From the NCBI GenBank assembly GCA_031256015.1, contig JAIRRK010000145.1, forward strand, positions 1 through 6,735: a stretch of DNA of 6,735 nucleotides, given 5' to 3'. The notes under the pieces are model-generated. The model made no database searches. It was not told the DNA's origin and saw only the letters and a list, made by a program, of their open reading frames with translations. A program made the translations under genes and the position numbers. Below are positions 6,693 through 6,735 of the stretch, in pieces. Positions within the stretch are counted from its first letter, which is position 1, and every line of letters begins with the position of its first letter. The DNA comes from Dysgonamonadaceae bacterium. Its GTDB lineage: Bacteria > Bacteroidota > Bacteroidia > Bacteroidales > Azobacteroidaceae.

Positions 6693-6735
6693 ATCTGACT
6701 CCAAGTCAGACGCCCATCTGACTCCGAGTCAGACG
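6693..6735. repeat. Tandem palindromic repeat, two 20-base copies at 23-base spacing, running off the edge
   Basis: Copy 1 (6693-6712) and copy 2 (6716-6735) share 19 of 20 bases and are separated by CCC. Each is itself palindromic: copy 2 contains TCTGACTC-C-GAGTCAGA, a perfect 8-base inverted repeat, and copy 1 has TCTGACT-CCA-AGTCAGA. The single difference (A/G) falls next to the centre. Copy 2 ends exactly at the window boundary, so more copies may follow. The 23-base period is not a multiple of three, which argues against a coding repeat. Confidence 0.8.

Noticed and set aside
6486..6704. 72-codon minus-strand open frame covering the region upstream of the mutarotase
   Set aside because: It overlaps the mutarotase start out of frame, runs through non-coding palindromic DNA, and its translation shows no domain or normal composition.
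6693..6735. CRISPR array or Ser-Asp coding repeat
   Set aside because: The spacer is only CCC, so there are no CRISPR spacers. The 23-base period changes reading frame between copies, so it does not encode a repeated peptide.

Overview
The window looks like chromosomal DNA from a Bacteroidota bacterium, probably of the order Bacteroidales. Three observations point there. Promoter-like TAnnTTTG boxes sit upstream of three genes, and none of the starts shows a strong Shine-Dalgarno sequence. The protein types are typical of the group: a Bacteroidetes-style TlpA lipoprotein, a FucP-family permease beside a DUF718 mutarotase, and a Kef-like antiporter with C-terminal RCK_C domains. Genus cannot be fixed from the sequence alone.

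The window divides into two convergent blocks and an edge region. The left block (1-2449) reads rightward. It holds the 3' part of a thioredoxin-fold protein (1-840, cut by the window edge), a pyridoxal/pyridoxamine kinase (935-1789), and a secreted TlpA-like lipoprotein (1886-2449). The last two each appear to have their own Bacteroidetes-type promoter, so this is a cluster of single units rather than one tight operon. The right block (2492-6523) reads leftward. In transcription order it holds a RhaM/DUF718-family sugar mutarotase (6134-6523), a FucP-type sugar:H+ symporter (4804-6120), and a large CPA2 cation:proton antiporter (2492-4753). The blocks meet tail to tail across about 42 bases, where a possible terminator for the lipoprotein gene runs into the last codons of the antiporter gene. 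The right edge (6524-6735) is non-coding, and its last 43 bases carry two copies of a short palindrome repeated every 23 bases.

Functionally, the mutarotase and permease make a sensible pair: the permease brings in a 6-deoxy-hexose such as L-fucose, and the mutarotase speeds interconversion of its anomers before catabolism. No isomerase, kinase or aldolase for that pathway is in view, so the exact sugar is not proven. The antiporter probably serves ion or pH homeostasis. The kinase salvages vitamin B6 to PLP. The two thioredoxin-fold proteins point to envelope thiol-disulfide chemistry.

I found no convincing evidence of a new multi-gene system. The points most worth a second look are the palindromic tandem repeat at the right edge, the altered active-site positions in the mutarotase and permease, and the terminator overlapping the antiporter gene.
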